Below, piece by piece: positions 24,918-33,688 of a stretch of DNA of 64,000 nucleotides (positions within the stretch are counted from its first letter, which is position 1; every line of letters starts with the position of its first letter). Both the position numbers and the translations under genes were made by a program. Location: the NCBI RefSeq assembly GCF_001192795.1, contig NZ_DF968181.1, positions 462,342 through 526,341 on the forward strand, given 5' to 3'. The DNA is from Flexilinea flocculi (lineage in GTDB: Bacteria > Chloroflexota > Anaerolineae > Anaerolineales > Anaerolineaceae). The notes under the pieces are model-generated. The model was not told the DNA's origin, did no database searches, and was given only the letters and a program-made list of their open reading frames with translations.

Positions 24918-27275
24918 ATGAAAATTATGAAATTCCTTCAATTGTTTCCCATCTTTTTGATGTTTTCTATGTTGTCATGTGCCTCTGCAAAAAATACTAA
25001 AGATAGTTTTGAACTGGGTTCAACAACAGCTCCAAAAAATACTATAAATGGTTTTGGAATGGGTTCAGCAACAGCATATCGAAATGGTTATTCATACGAA
25101 ATGGATGAAGCTTATAAAACACTAAATGAAGTTGGTGTTTCCTTCATCCGAGAAGAAATCACTGTTAAAGAAATAAGCGATCTTAGTGATCAAAGAAAGA
25201 TGATCGAAGCAGCAAAAGAAAATAATTTGACAATTGTTGGTTTGCTGACTTACGGTTTTGATTTTTACAGTGATGATAATGATTTTTTTGAAAGATGGGA
25301 TTATGCAATTGATAAAATCGTTAAGGAATTAGGTTACGGAATTGATTACTGGGAAATTGGCAATGAGATGAATTGTATTAAATTTTGGAGAAAAGTTCGG
25401 CCGGGAACACTATCAGTTGAAATTAACATTTATGCCGAGATGCTTAATCGAGCCTATAAAATTATCAAAAAATACAATCCGAATGACACCGTCATTTTGG
25501 GAGGTTTAATTGCTTCCGCAGATTTTGAAAATGGTTATGATCCGACAAGTTTTTTACGCAATGCAAGAAAATATTGGGACAAACCGCCATTTGATGCAGT
25601 TGGGTTGCATACTTATTGGGGATCCGCTTTTCCGGAAACTGATATACAGAATTTTATTGAAGAAAAGATTGTCACAGGAAATATGGCTGATTATATCGAG
25701 TCTTTTAATAAAGCGATCCAAGAAATCTTTCGGAAAGAATATCCAATCTGGATTACTGAAGTTGGCTATAAAAATGAAGAGTTAAGTTCGCTGAATCAAT
25801 CCTATGATAATTATGATGAGAATGGGCTTCAGGCAATTGGACTGATTCGCACCTATACAATCCTATTGTCAACACAACCAGTTGAAAAAGTATTTTGGTA
25901 TACATATTCTCCAGATAATGAAGACGTTTATGTAATTAATAAAACCAGTCTCAATGTACTTAAAAATTTATCCAGTGCAATAACCAATACTAAACCTCTC
26001 GGGAGATTTCCAGTAATTGATGCTCTTGGGAGAGAGATAAAAGAATTGTATGATTACCGTTTTTTACGCGATGATGGACAGACAATATCCATTTTTTGGT
26101 CGAATGATAGCACCGAGCCTTTTGTTCAGGCTACGATAAATCACCTTTCGTCGAACTCGGTAAATCTTTTCGATATCGAAAAGGGAATAGAATCAAAAGG
26201 GACGATTCTCCAAGATGCAGAAATAAAATTTCGTATTCTTAATGCTCCTGCTTTTCTACTTGGTAAGATGAATGACAGCACTCGAATAGTTGTAGACAAT
26301 GAAACGGGTATCCGACCTTTAATTTATACGAAAGAAGGAAATATTTATTCCTATGATCCTGAAAATGATATCATCCAGGCTCTTACCGATAATGGTGATC
26401 TTTCCTGGGAAAACTCGTATTATAATCCCTTGCTTTCCACTGATTCACAATTTGTCGCAGTAGAAACAAGAAGTTCATTCATAATCCTTGACCTTCAAGG
26501 AAATGTCCTTGAATCGTGGGAAAAGACTTCCAAACCGGATATCATGGCTGATACGCTTGTGGGTTGGGATTTTCAGAATAACTTGTATTTTACAAGAACA
26601 ATCGGCGATTGCATCATAACGGACAATAAAATTATTGGTCCAGATCATGTGGAACTGATACGTTTTAATCCACAAACAGAAGATTCGGAAACGATAACAG
26701 ATCTTGCGAGATTAGATGATGCCAGTCATGCATACAGTATTGGACATAAAATAAGTTTTGATGGAAAATACCTCGCAATGATCAATGGAGCTTGTTCTGT
26801 CGGTTTATCTGACAAACTATATTATATGAATATCGAATCAGGAAAAGTCATTCAAGATACCGATTATCTTCGTGTGGATCCATATAACGATGATCAGTTT
26901 CCCGTTCAGGAAGATGATAATTATATTGTTCTGGACAAGAACCTTTCCCCAGACCATAATTACATCGCATATATCCGTATGGAAAAAATTAATAATGAAG
27001 CATCCGATTCAGAAGATGGGTATTTCAGTGTTCCTGAGGAAACGAGCACATCCGAACTGATTATTACTTCAACAAAAAATTCACAAGACAAAATAGTTAT
27101 TGATGATGCTGATTCTGTAATCGGGTGGTCATCAGATCAGTCTAAACTTGCCTATATAGAAAAAGACTCACTTGGCGAATTATATCCTCATGCAACATTA
27201 AAAATTCTCGATTTGACAGAAAGCAAAATAATCACTGTTGATAATGGACAAGGAATAGATTCAACTGGTTGGTAA
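24918..27275 (+). CDS. Lipoprotein: clan GH-A glycosidase-like domain plus C-terminal beta-propeller
   Basis: 785 residues. Lipoprotein signal peptide with lipobox FSMLSC. Residues about 30-400 look like a GH39/GH5-type barrel: IDYWEIGNEMNCIKFW carries the acid/base Glu of the EIGNE type and YPIWITEVGYKNEE the nucleophile Glu. Residues about 430-785 have TolB/WD40-like propeller blades (PLIYTKEGNIYSYDPE, SPDHNYIAYIRME, WSSDQSKLAYIEKD). It is probably a surface enzyme on polysaccharides. ATG at 24918 with GGAG 6 bases upstream is preferred over the TTG at 24906. The gene is visibly more AT-rich than its neighbours, hinting at separate origin. Confidence 0.85.
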   Translation: MKIMKFLQLFPIFLMFSMLSCASAKNTKDSFELGSTTAPKNTINGFGMGSATAYRNGYSYEMDEAYKTLNEVGVSFIREEITVKEISDLSDQRKMIEAAKENNLTIVGLLTYGFDFYSDDNDFFERWDYAIDKIVKELGYGIDYWEIGNEMNCIKFWRKVRPGTLSVEINIYAEMLNRAYKIIKKYNPNDTVILGGLIASADFENGYDPTSFLRNARKYWDKPPFDAVGLHTYWGSAFPETDIQNFIEEKIVTGNMADYIESFNKAIQEIFRKEYPIWITEVGYKNEELSSLNQSYDNYDENGLQAIGLIRTYTILLSTQPVEKVFWYTYSPDNEDVYVINKTSLNVLKNLSSAITNTKPLGRFPVIDALGREIKELYDYRFLRDDGQTISIFWSNDSTEPFVQATINHLSSNSVNLFDIEKGIESKGTILQDAEIKFRILNAPAFLLGKMNDSTRIVVDNETGIRPLIYTKEGNIYSYDPENDIIQALTDNGDLSWENSYYNPLLSTDSQFVAVETRSSFIILDLQGNVLESWEKTSKPDIMADTLVGWDFQNNLYFTRTIGDCIITDNKIIGPDHVELIRFNPQTEDSETITDLARLDDASHAYSIGHKISFDGKYLAMINGACSVGLSDKLYYMNIESGKVIQDTDYLRVDPYNDDQFPVQEDDNYIVLDKNLSPDHNYIAYIRMEKINNEASDSEDGYFSVPEETSTSELIITSTKNSQDKIVIDDADSVIGWSSDQSKLAYIEKDSLGELYPHATLKILDLTESKIITVDNGQGIDSTGW

Positions 27276-27317
27276 TACTGCTAATCTGAATCTAAGAGAG
27301 GTTGGCGAATTGTTTGA

Positions 27318-27632
27318 TCATCCCAACTTGATTTCTTCGCTCTGAAAGACGCCTTCGATTTTGAGTGATTTCAATCCAAGAACGGAGCTCAGCTCGATGC
27401 GGAAATTTCGGTTTTGCGGGAACTTGATCTTATCCGAGTAATAGACCGCAATGCCATCCACGTTTTCTATCCTGTAATTCGCTTTTTCGGAGGGTTCCCC
27501 TGTCTGTACCTTCATATAATTCATGTTCGTGCAACTGCAGGCATGTGTCTGAATCACCTGACGTTCCAGGACAATTGCGGAACAACCTTTTTTTGCCAGC
27601 CAATCTTTGGCATCGGGGGAGATAATGAACAT
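27318..27632 (-). CDS. Small HesB/IscA-like protein with CSC motif
   Basis: 104 residues. The sequence resembles the HesB-like fold (FIISPDAKDWLAKKG at the start, beta strands NFRIELSSVLGLKSLKIEG at the end). The usual CxnCGC end of IscA is absent; the only close cysteines are in THACSCTNMNYM (about residues 31-33) and KGCS near residue 17. Similar small proteins of anaerobes carry CC or selenocysteine there. Role unknown; metal or sulfur handling is plausible. It follows the ZIP transporter gene on the same strand after 30 bases. Confidence 0.75.
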   Translation of the reverse strand: MFIISPDAKDWLAKKGCSAIVLERQVIQTHACSCTNMNYMKVQTGEPSEKANYRIENVDGIAVYYSDKIKFPQNRNFRIELSSVLGLKSLKIEGVFQSEEIKLG

Positions 27633-27662
27633 GGAGCTATCCTTTCTACATAAAAAATGGAT

Positions 27663-28466
27663 TTAGCTGAATGCGATATCCAACAGCATCATTAAAGCAA
27701 AACCAACCATCAGTGCCAGTGTGGGCAAATCGGATTCTTCTGATTCGGCTTCCGGTATCAATTCTTCCGAAGTAACGAAGATCATCGCACCGGCTGCAAA
27801 AGACAATGCGTAGGGTAGCAGCGGTTGGATGAAATAGACAGCGGCGGCACCAATGACAGCGCTGACGGGCTCGACCAGTCCTGAAAACTGTCCCCAGAAG
27901 AAACTTTTCCATCGGGATAAGCCCTCTCCCCGCAGCGGTGCGGAGACCGCCAATCCTTCCGGAAAATTCTGGATACCGATTCCGATGGCAATGGAGAAAG
28001 CGGCGGCGATATATGAAATATCGTTGTGAACTGCAGCCGCACCGAACGCTACTCCAACCGCCAGACCTTCCGGAATATTATGCAGCGTAATTGCCAAAAC
28101 CAGCAGCAAACTGCGGCTCAAATTGGATTTTGAGCCTTCTGCATCTGCTGTATTCATGTGCAGATGAGGCATGAATTTATCCACAGCCCATAAGAAACCA
28201 CCGCCCAACAAGAAACCCGTCACAGCGGGAAACCAGGTCGGTACACCGGTTCCTTCCGTCGCTTCAATCGCAGGCAGCAATAGGGAGAAAAAACTTGCGG
28301 CAATCATCACACCGGCGGCAAACCCAAGCGCCAGGTTCAGCGTTTTTTTGGAGATCTGTTTGGAGGTGAATACGATCGCTGCTCCCAGAGCAGTCATAGC
28401 CCATGTGAAAGTTGTCGCGATCAATGCCTGTATTACGGGGGAAAACTGTGAAAAAAAGTGTATCAT
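27663..28466 (-). CDS. ZIP family metal transporter (GufA/ZupT-like)
   Basis: 267 residues with about 8 membrane segments. Metal-binding helices: LAITLHNIPEGLAVGVAFG and GIQNFPEGLAVSAPLRGEG, each with the HN(I)PEG-type signature; a His-containing cytoplasmic loop (FMPHLHMNTADAEGS) lies between helices 3 and 4. The family moves Zn2+ or other divalent cations into the cytoplasm. It heads a two-gene unit with the HesB-like gene. Confidence 0.93.
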   Translation of the reverse strand: MIHFFSQFSPVIQALIATTFTWAMTALGAAIVFTSKQISKKTLNLALGFAAGVMIAASFFSLLLPAIEATEGTGVPTWFPAVTGFLLGGGFLWAVDKFMPHLHMNTADAEGSKSNLSRSLLLVLAITLHNIPEGLAVGVAFGAAAVHNDISYIAAAFSIAIGIGIQNFPEGLAVSAPLRGEGLSRWKSFFWGQFSGLVEPVSAVIGAAAVYFIQPLLPYALSFAAGAMIFVTSEELIPEAESEESDLPTLALMVGFALMMLLDIAFS

Positions 28467-28523
28467 GCCGATTCTCCTTAATTAGATATTTTTATCCGTA
28501 GCAACGACTTTCCGCTTATCTTG

Positions 28524-29765
28524 TCATTTTTTCAAAACGCAAAGTGCAGATACCTTTGCAGTATTCGGTTCATTGTCAAAAGGAATGATCTGCTGGATTG
28601 TATAACCATAAAGCTGAAAACGGGCAAGATCTCTTGCGATCATTGCCGGATCATGCCCGATATAGAAAACCGTATCCGCCTTGCACCGATCAATTTCTGA
28701 GATGGCTTCTTTTGTTAAACCGGAAGATCCCGTTTCGCAGATGACAATTTTCACTTTGTCCTTCAATCCTGGAATGATCTCTTCAGGTTTCCCGAGATAC
28801 AAATCGACATTGTCAAAAGCATCCAGATTGAGGACAAAATCTTCCGCATTGGCTTCATTTTCATCCTGCGCCATGACTTTACGGCAGCGGCTTGCAAACC
28901 ACTTGCTCCAGAACCCGGTTCCACAGTTCAGGTTCAATACATTGTATACATCATTGGCAGGAATCCAGGCGGACAATGCAGCACACAATGGTTCCATGAT
29001 GTCAGGATTTGAGCAGAAAGGCGCATCGTCCGATGCGGCAACCGAAATTCCGGCGATCGTCTGTTGGAGCGTGCTGTCACCGGCGATTACGTAGGAATTT
29101 GCAGGACTTGAATAAACGATCGAGACTGGAATATCGACTTCCACCTCGTTTTCCGGTTTTTCCATTTCGCCGCGTAAAATCAATTGGATTTCCCCCTCAT
29201 CGCCTTCCCGAATTTCGGCTTCAGCGATTCCGGTCTCCCGATCAAAGGATAAGACCGGGATGAATTGATTGATGTTTTCCGTGCAGACCGGACAGGTTCT
29301 AATCGACAGCCATTCTTTTTCATCCAATGTCGGCAGACACAGACTCCCGTCTTCACCAACAAAGAAGCGGATGCTTTTACGGTAATGCGATGAGTGGGGA
29401 GAAGGAATGATCGGCTGCAGAAATTCCCCTGAATTTTCAATTTTCCCGATCCGCAGTAACTGGTCGGATAGTATTTTCATTTTTTCTGCTAATTGTTCGG
29501 TGTAATCTAAAAACTGCAGCTGACATCCGGAACACATGCCGAATAACGGGCAGAACGGAGCGATGCGTCTGGTTGATGGTTCGAGAATATCGATCAGCTC
29601 TCCGGTCACGAATCTGCTGTCCGTTTTAAAATAACGGATCAAGGCAAGTTCGTCAGGGAGAATTCCTTTTACAAAAATCACTCTTCCATCTGCCAGTCTT
29701 CCCAGGGCGGCTCCGCCGTTTGACAGCGTTGTAAAATGTACTTTTTCCATGATAGAATCTGCCAT
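28524..29765 (-). CDS. TrmA/RlmD-family RNA methyltransferase homologue lacking the catalytic Cys
   Basis: About 413 residues. An N-terminal TRAM-like domain (FTTLSNGGAALGRLADGRVIFVKGILPDE) precedes the CX5CX2C cluster site FCPLFGMCSGCQLQ, with a fourth Cys in RTCPVC, so the [4Fe-4S] part looks intact. A Rossmann methyltransferase core follows (VLNLNCGTGFWSKWFA). The usual YVSCNPxTLARD segment with the nucleophilic Cys reads FYIGHDPAMIARDL, the DPPR motif reads CETGSSG, and the C-terminal general-base Glu region reads NTAKVSALCVL. m5U chemistry is therefore unlikely. ATG at 29765 has GGAG upstream; the frame extension to 29822 enters a family A repeat. Confidence 0.85.
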   Translation of the reverse strand: MADSIMEKVHFTTLSNGGAALGRLADGRVIFVKGILPDELALIRYFKTDSRFVTGELIDILEPSTRRIAPFCPLFGMCSGCQLQFLDYTEQLAEKMKILSDQLLRIGKIENSGEFLQPIIPSPHSSHYRKSIRFFVGEDGSLCLPTLDEKEWLSIRTCPVCTENINQFIPVLSFDRETGIAEAEIREGDEGEIQLILRGEMEKPENEVEVDIPVSIVYSSPANSYVIAGDSTLQQTIAGISVAASDDAPFCSNPDIMEPLCAALSAWIPANDVYNVLNLNCGTGFWSKWFASRCRKVMAQDENEANAEDFVLNLDAFDNVDLYLGKPEEIIPGLKDKVKIVICETGSSGLTKEAISEIDRCKADTVFYIGHDPAMIARDLARFQLYGYTIQQIIPFDNEPNTAKVSALCVLKK

Positions 29766-29815
29766 GACCGTGTTTCTCCAATTATCTGTAAATTTGTCAA
29801 CGCTGAATCCGAAAC

Positions 29816-29939
29816 CAGTCATTGGAAATGTGGACTGATTATCCGAATCAATCGGGAATAATTCGTTGCAGTGATATTTTTGTTCTTAGCGAAAAAATAT
29901 CACTGCAACAAAAAAACTTTCCCATATTTCGAATAGCTG
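29816..29939. repeat. Family A repeat, full length
   Basis: Ends CAGTCATTGGAAATGTGG and ATATTTCGAATAGCTG; long flank on the left. Hairpin TTGCAGTGATATTTTT / AAAAAATATCACTGCAA well paired. It lies between divergent genes. Confidence 0.92.
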
Positions 29940-30046
29940 AATGACAGCGCTGTTTCGAAATTCGTTGTATTCTGCTGTAAAATGGCCGCTGTAATTTATC
30001 CATAAGAATAATTACAGAGGAATTTAGGAAAATTATAATTGTTATT

Positions 30047-31039
30047 ATGATGAGATTCCAAAAGAATGCTGCGATTCGAAATTTAGGAGAGATTATTTAT
30101 TATCCTTTTTTCAAAAAGCTATCCCTGATTTCGAAATACTGGAAAGCAGCGCTGTTTCTTGTACTGATATGGCCATGTATCCTGTCCTGTTCGGTTCAAC
30201 CCGACAGTCTAAAAAAGCAGCCGGAAAGACAAAATCAGACCTTAATCAGCAGTCTGATTGAAACACAAATTGAAGCGATCGATCAGACGGTTACAGCCGT
30301 GCAGTTTATGACTGCAACAGTTGCTCTGTCACCTGTTGCGACAAATACTCCTTCGATCACAAATACCGCGTCATTAATACCCGATACGCCGACACCTTCG
30401 CTCGTTCCGAGAACTGCTACTCCGACTCTTTCATCCGCCTATTTTCACGGTTCATATACTTATGATCTGCCCCTCATCACACAATCTGATTTGAAATTTC
30501 GGGGCTCCCCGACAAAGCTCGGCTGCACAGCAGCATCTGTGGAAATGATCCTGGATTTCTGGAATACCTATCAGAATGAGTATCCGACAATCAGCGCACA
30601 GACCTTGATCAACTTGAACACGGCGCAGGGAACGTTTCACGCGAAAACCGGATTATCCATCGAAAATGTAGAAGATGAGCTGAAAAATAACCATTATTAT
30701 TTGGGCATTCAACGGAACAGCACGAAGGAAGATTTGCTGGACGCTTTAGTGCGATACGGGCCGCTTGCAGTGCTGACAAAAACCGAATGGACTCCTTTTG
30801 GAGCGAACCATCTGGTTGTATTGAAAGAATATGATGCCGAGAACGATACTGTTACCTTTCTTGATCCCTGGTATGAATGGCCTGTCACCTGGGATTGGGA
30901 AGCGTTTGACGGCATCTGGAGCTTGAACTATTCCGAAGAAGAGAATGGTTATCTGACACGAACCTTCTTTTTTATTGTCCCTCTAAAAGAAATTCGTCCG
31001 GGAAATGATCTGTTTCTCCCTGATACGGATCATCTCTGA
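30047..31039 (+). CDS. Lipoprotein with C39-type papain-like peptidase domain
   Basis: 330 residues from the first ATG. Lipobox LSC at Cys48 after the hydrophobic stretch AALFLVLIWPCI; a Thr/Pro linker (about 95-130, PDTPTPSLVPRTATPTL); then a C39_2-like domain with Cys160 in KLGCTAASVEMILDFW, His255 in GANHLVVLKEYD and Asp273 in FLDPWYEW, a complete Cys-His-Asp set. It is probably an extracytoplasmic cysteine peptidase. The first 33 residues before the signal hydrophobic core are unusual: bases 30069-30141 are a shortened family A repeat read in frame. The start at 30047 has no good RBS, so the true start may be a non-ATG codon further in. Confidence 0.82.
   Translation: MMRFQKNAAIRNLGEIIYYPFFKKLSLISKYWKAALFLVLIWPCILSCSVQPDSLKKQPERQNQTLISSLIETQIEAIDQTVTAVQFMTATVALSPVATNTPSITNTASLIPDTPTPSLVPRTATPTLSSAYFHGSYTYDLPLITQSDLKFRGSPTKLGCTAASVEMILDFWNTYQNEYPTISAQTLINLNTAQGTFHAKTGLSIENVEDELKNNHYYLGIQRNSTKEDLLDALVRYGPLAVLTKTEWTPFGANHLVVLKEYDAENDTVTFLDPWYEWPVTWDWEAFDGIWSLNYSEEENGYLTRTFFFIVPLKEIRPGNDLFLPDTDHL
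30069..30141. repeat. Family A repeat copy within a coding region
   Basis: CTGCGATTCGAAATTTAGG (30069-30087) and CCCTGATTTCGAAATACTGG (30123-30142) are the two ends; the hairpin is missing. It is read in frame as residues about 8-32 of the C39 lipoprotein. Confidence 0.65.
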
Positions 31040-31055
31040 CGGTTATCCTGAACAC

Positions 31056-31110
31056 TACAACAAGTTTTCTCTTTTTTTCTCAATAGACTTCATCAAATTT
31101 CGAATTGCTG
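31056..31110. repeat. Family A right-half fragment
   Basis: CAACAAGTTTTCTCTTTTTT followed by CAAATTTCGAATTGCTG. It lies between the convergent C39 genes; its T-rich run could help termination of the plus-strand gene. Confidence 0.7.
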
Positions 31111-31112
31111 GT

Positions 31113-32606
31113 TTATCGAACGATGATTACCCTGTTTTCAAGCGTCTGCCAGGAAAGCAGGAACGTATTGATATTTCTGGTATATTTTTGTCCGCCATCT
31201 TGAATGGTTACATTCATTTCGTCATACCCGATTACCACAACAGTGTGCTGATAGGGGACTACTTTCGTTGTATTGCCGTTTGATGGGGTATAGGATACCG
31301 GAGTACCTGCTTCTGTATTTCCTGCCACCCATGCCATGACCGGTCTGCCGGAAGCAATTTCTTTCCGCAGTTGTTCCCAGGTGTAATTTTTATATCCGAC
31401 GGCGGGTAATCCATATTGCTGGAGCAACTCAGCCACCGGACCTTGATAGACGCCATAAGAAGCAGGAGGTATTCTTCCCCTCGGATCCCAATAGTTGCCG
31501 ACAAATCCCTCGTTGGGATCATCCGATTTGGGCAGACGGCTCAGGAAATCCATCGGATCAATCGTAATTCCATAAAATGCCGCGAGGTCAACGGCAGATC
31601 GTGTTTCACAATCTAATGTATAGCTCTGCGGATATCCGACAAAACCGGTGACTGAAGCGCTTGCTGGAACCATGCCTTCATAGGAGGAGAAATCACCAAA
31701 GTCGGACACTGGCTGGCTGGCGTTATCAAACGAAGTATCTCCGGCGTTCTCTTCCGAATACCAGAACCAGTTTGAATAGTCTTCATCGAATGTTTCATCC
31801 GACCAGGAAAAATCCGGCGTTACTTCTGGCACAATTCCAAAATCACTCTTTCCCAATTCAGAATTCCAACCTTGTGGATCAGGTATGTTCTTATCTGCCT
31901 GCCACCAGTCATCCAGCGAATCATTCCACCAGTCCCGATTTTGAGCCGCAGGTTCAATCGATGCGGATGCAATCTCAGTGAAATTGTCGATTACCAGGCT
32001 TCGATAACCCAGTACCGACCAGGATGATTCAAATTCTGCAATCGGACGGTTGTATTTCTGTCCATTATCCCAGATGGTTATATTCTGACCGTCATATCCG
32101 ACAACCGTAACGGTATTCATATATTGAGCCACTATGGTGGTCTTTCCACTGGAGGGTGTATATGAAATCGCATTTCCGGACTGGGTTTGACCGATTACCC
32201 AGCACATCACTGGAATTCCGGATCGCAGATAATTCTTCAGACCATCCATGCCTAATGATGCGAGACCAATTGCCGGTATTCCCTGCGCTTGCAATACTTC
32301 AGCCAGCGGTTCCTGATAAACGCCATAAGAATTTGGCGGAAGCGATGGAGCATCATCATAATATCCCACGAATCCGGTGTTGGGATCGTCTGTTAACGGC
32401 AATGCATTGAGGATACTCATCGGTTCGATGGCATAACCGTAGAAACTCGCCAGGTCGCTCGCTGTCTGCGCTTCACTGTCCAGTTGATAAGTCCGTGCAT
32501 GGCTGACAAATCCGTCTATCATGTACGATTCCGGTGTCTGTCCCCCAACATGAATCGGATATAAAAACAGAATGAATAAAGCACACACATAGCAAATTTT
32601 TTTCAT
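31113..32606 (-). CDS. Secreted protein with two C39-like domains, the first inactive
   Basis: 497 residues. A signal peptide (about 1-22, ending HVGGQ) is followed by two related domains (about 28-210 and 318-497) joined by an Asp/Trp-rich linker. The second domain keeps the catalytic Cys333 in YTLDCETRSAVDLAAFYG and His454 in YQHTVVVIGYD. In the first the same places are Ser44 (QLDSEAQTASDLASFYG) and Asn164 (YMNTVTVVGYD), so it cannot be a cysteine peptidase and may bind substrate. Both share the NTGFVGYY/NEGFVGNYWD and PVMCWV/PVMAWV segments. Probably exported and acting on peptides or cell wall. Confidence 0.88.
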   Translation of the reverse strand: MKKICYVCALFILFLYPIHVGGQTPESYMIDGFVSHARTYQLDSEAQTASDLASFYGYAIEPMSILNALPLTDDPNTGFVGYYDDAPSLPPNSYGVYQEPLAEVLQAQGIPAIGLASLGMDGLKNYLRSGIPVMCWVIGQTQSGNAISYTPSSGKTTIVAQYMNTVTVVGYDGQNITIWDNGQKYNRPIAEFESSWSVLGYRSLVIDNFTEIASASIEPAAQNRDWWNDSLDDWWQADKNIPDPQGWNSELGKSDFGIVPEVTPDFSWSDETFDEDYSNWFWYSEENAGDTSFDNASQPVSDFGDFSSYEGMVPASASVTGFVGYPQSYTLDCETRSAVDLAAFYGITIDPMDFLSRLPKSDDPNEGFVGNYWDPRGRIPPASYGVYQGPVAELLQQYGLPAVGYKNYTWEQLRKEIASGRPVMAWVAGNTEAGTPVSYTPSNGNTTKVVPYQHTVVVIGYDEMNVTIQDGGQKYTRNINTFLLSWQTLENRVIIVR

Positions 32607-32672
32607 TTCCGAAATTCCTGTCTTTAAAAAAATTCAGCGGTATATAAGAAATGCGTATAACCGGCCTTCTCG

Positions 32673-32810
32673 CAGCAATAGAAAATGCAGATCAGCTTTC
32701 TGAATCAAGAGAGAAATTTGTCGCTATAGCGTTTTATGCGAATTGCAATGCTGCCATAACAATATATTTCTCTTTTTATTCGAAAAGTTAATCGATATTT
32801 GGAATTGCCG
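32673..32810. repeat. Family A repeat, degenerate
   Basis: Left end CAGCAATAGAAAATGCAG is worn; the right side CTTTTTATTCGAAAAGTTAA then GATATTTGGAATTGCCG is clear. Central hairpin partly decayed (GTCGCTATAGCG... / ...GCTGCCATAAC). Confidence 0.75.
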
Positions 32811-32864
32811 GGGGTTGATCCCAAACGATTCATCCAGTGGAAAACGCAATCTTCGGCTGACGAT

Positions 32865-33401
32865 TTACTCATCTGTTTTTTCATTGGCAACAAGAATGTC
32901 AATAAAGAAATCTTGCCCGAACGATTTCCCCTGCGCATTGTATGCCTGCCATTGGCTGTAATAACTTCCCGGTTCATCCGGAGCGATGAAAGTAATCTCA
33001 ATTTCGCCTTCTTCACCGGGTTTAAGTAGTTTTAACTTTTGTTTTGTCTCGGCACCCATGCTGTTGCCGCTCAGCATCCGAATGGAATAGCGGGAAATCC
33101 ATTCGCAAGTACCTGAATTTTTCACTTTCCATTTCTTTACAATTTCCTCCCCCGGCTGGAACACTGTGCCATCTGGCACTGTGACATCTTCCACAAAGTC
33201 AAGATTATCCTCACAGGGTCCGCGAGGATCTTCGGTGGGACGAAATGGATCGATTGTTGCTGTTTTAATTGCAGTAGCAACCAGCGTCGGGGGAATAAAT
33301 TCACTGCTGGTGACGTCTTTGCTTTGCGACCGCATGCAGGATGAAATGAATAATACAGCAAGGATCATGAGAATGCAGATAGAAAATCGTCGTTTCATCA
33401 T
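32865..33401 (-). CDS. Lipoprotein with NBR1-type Ig-like domain
   Basis: 178 residues. Lipobox FISSC (about residue 22) after a hydrophobic signal; then a short linker and one Ig-like domain of the NBR1 type: DGTVFQPGEEIVKKWKVKNSG, CEWISRYSIRMLSGNSM, LKPGEEGEIEITFIAPDEPGSYYSQW. The domain is non-catalytic and common in Anaerolineae surface proteins. Its partner is unknown. Same strand as the two-domain C39 protein gene but separated by a repeat. Confidence 0.88.
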   Translation of the reverse strand: MMKRRFSICILMILAVLFISSCMRSQSKDVTSSEFIPPTLVATAIKTATIDPFRPTEDPRGPCEDNLDFVEDVTVPDGTVFQPGEEIVKKWKVKNSGTCEWISRYSIRMLSGNSMGAETKQKLKLLKPGEEGEIEITFIAPDEPGSYYSQWQAYNAQGKSFGQDFFIDILVANEKTDE

Positions 33402-33513
33402 CAGAGAGCCTTCTTTCGTTGATCATGCAAGTTTTATACCATCTTTTTCTCTACAAAAATTCCTGCAGCGTTTCCGATTATGATATCAATCTGATTCATA
33501 ATCTGTTTTATTG

Positions 33514-33634
33514 CCGTAATTCGAAACATTGACTGGTTATTCGAGCGATCGTGAAAAACTGGATGAAGTGATGTATTGCGTTCCGCGAAATACATCTCTA
33601 CATCCAGTAATCATTTCGATATTTCGAATTGCTG
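33514..33634. repeat. Family A repeat, full length
   Basis: Ends CCGTAATTCGAAACATTG and GATATTTCGAATTGCTG. The hairpin arms ACTGGATGAAGTGATGTATT and AAATACATCTCTACATCCAGT pair with two mismatches; sequence unlike the other copies. Confidence 0.88.
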
Positions 33635-33688
33635 CGGCTATCCTCGTGAATCTATTTTGCTTGTGTGAAGACTGATTACAGTCCGGAT

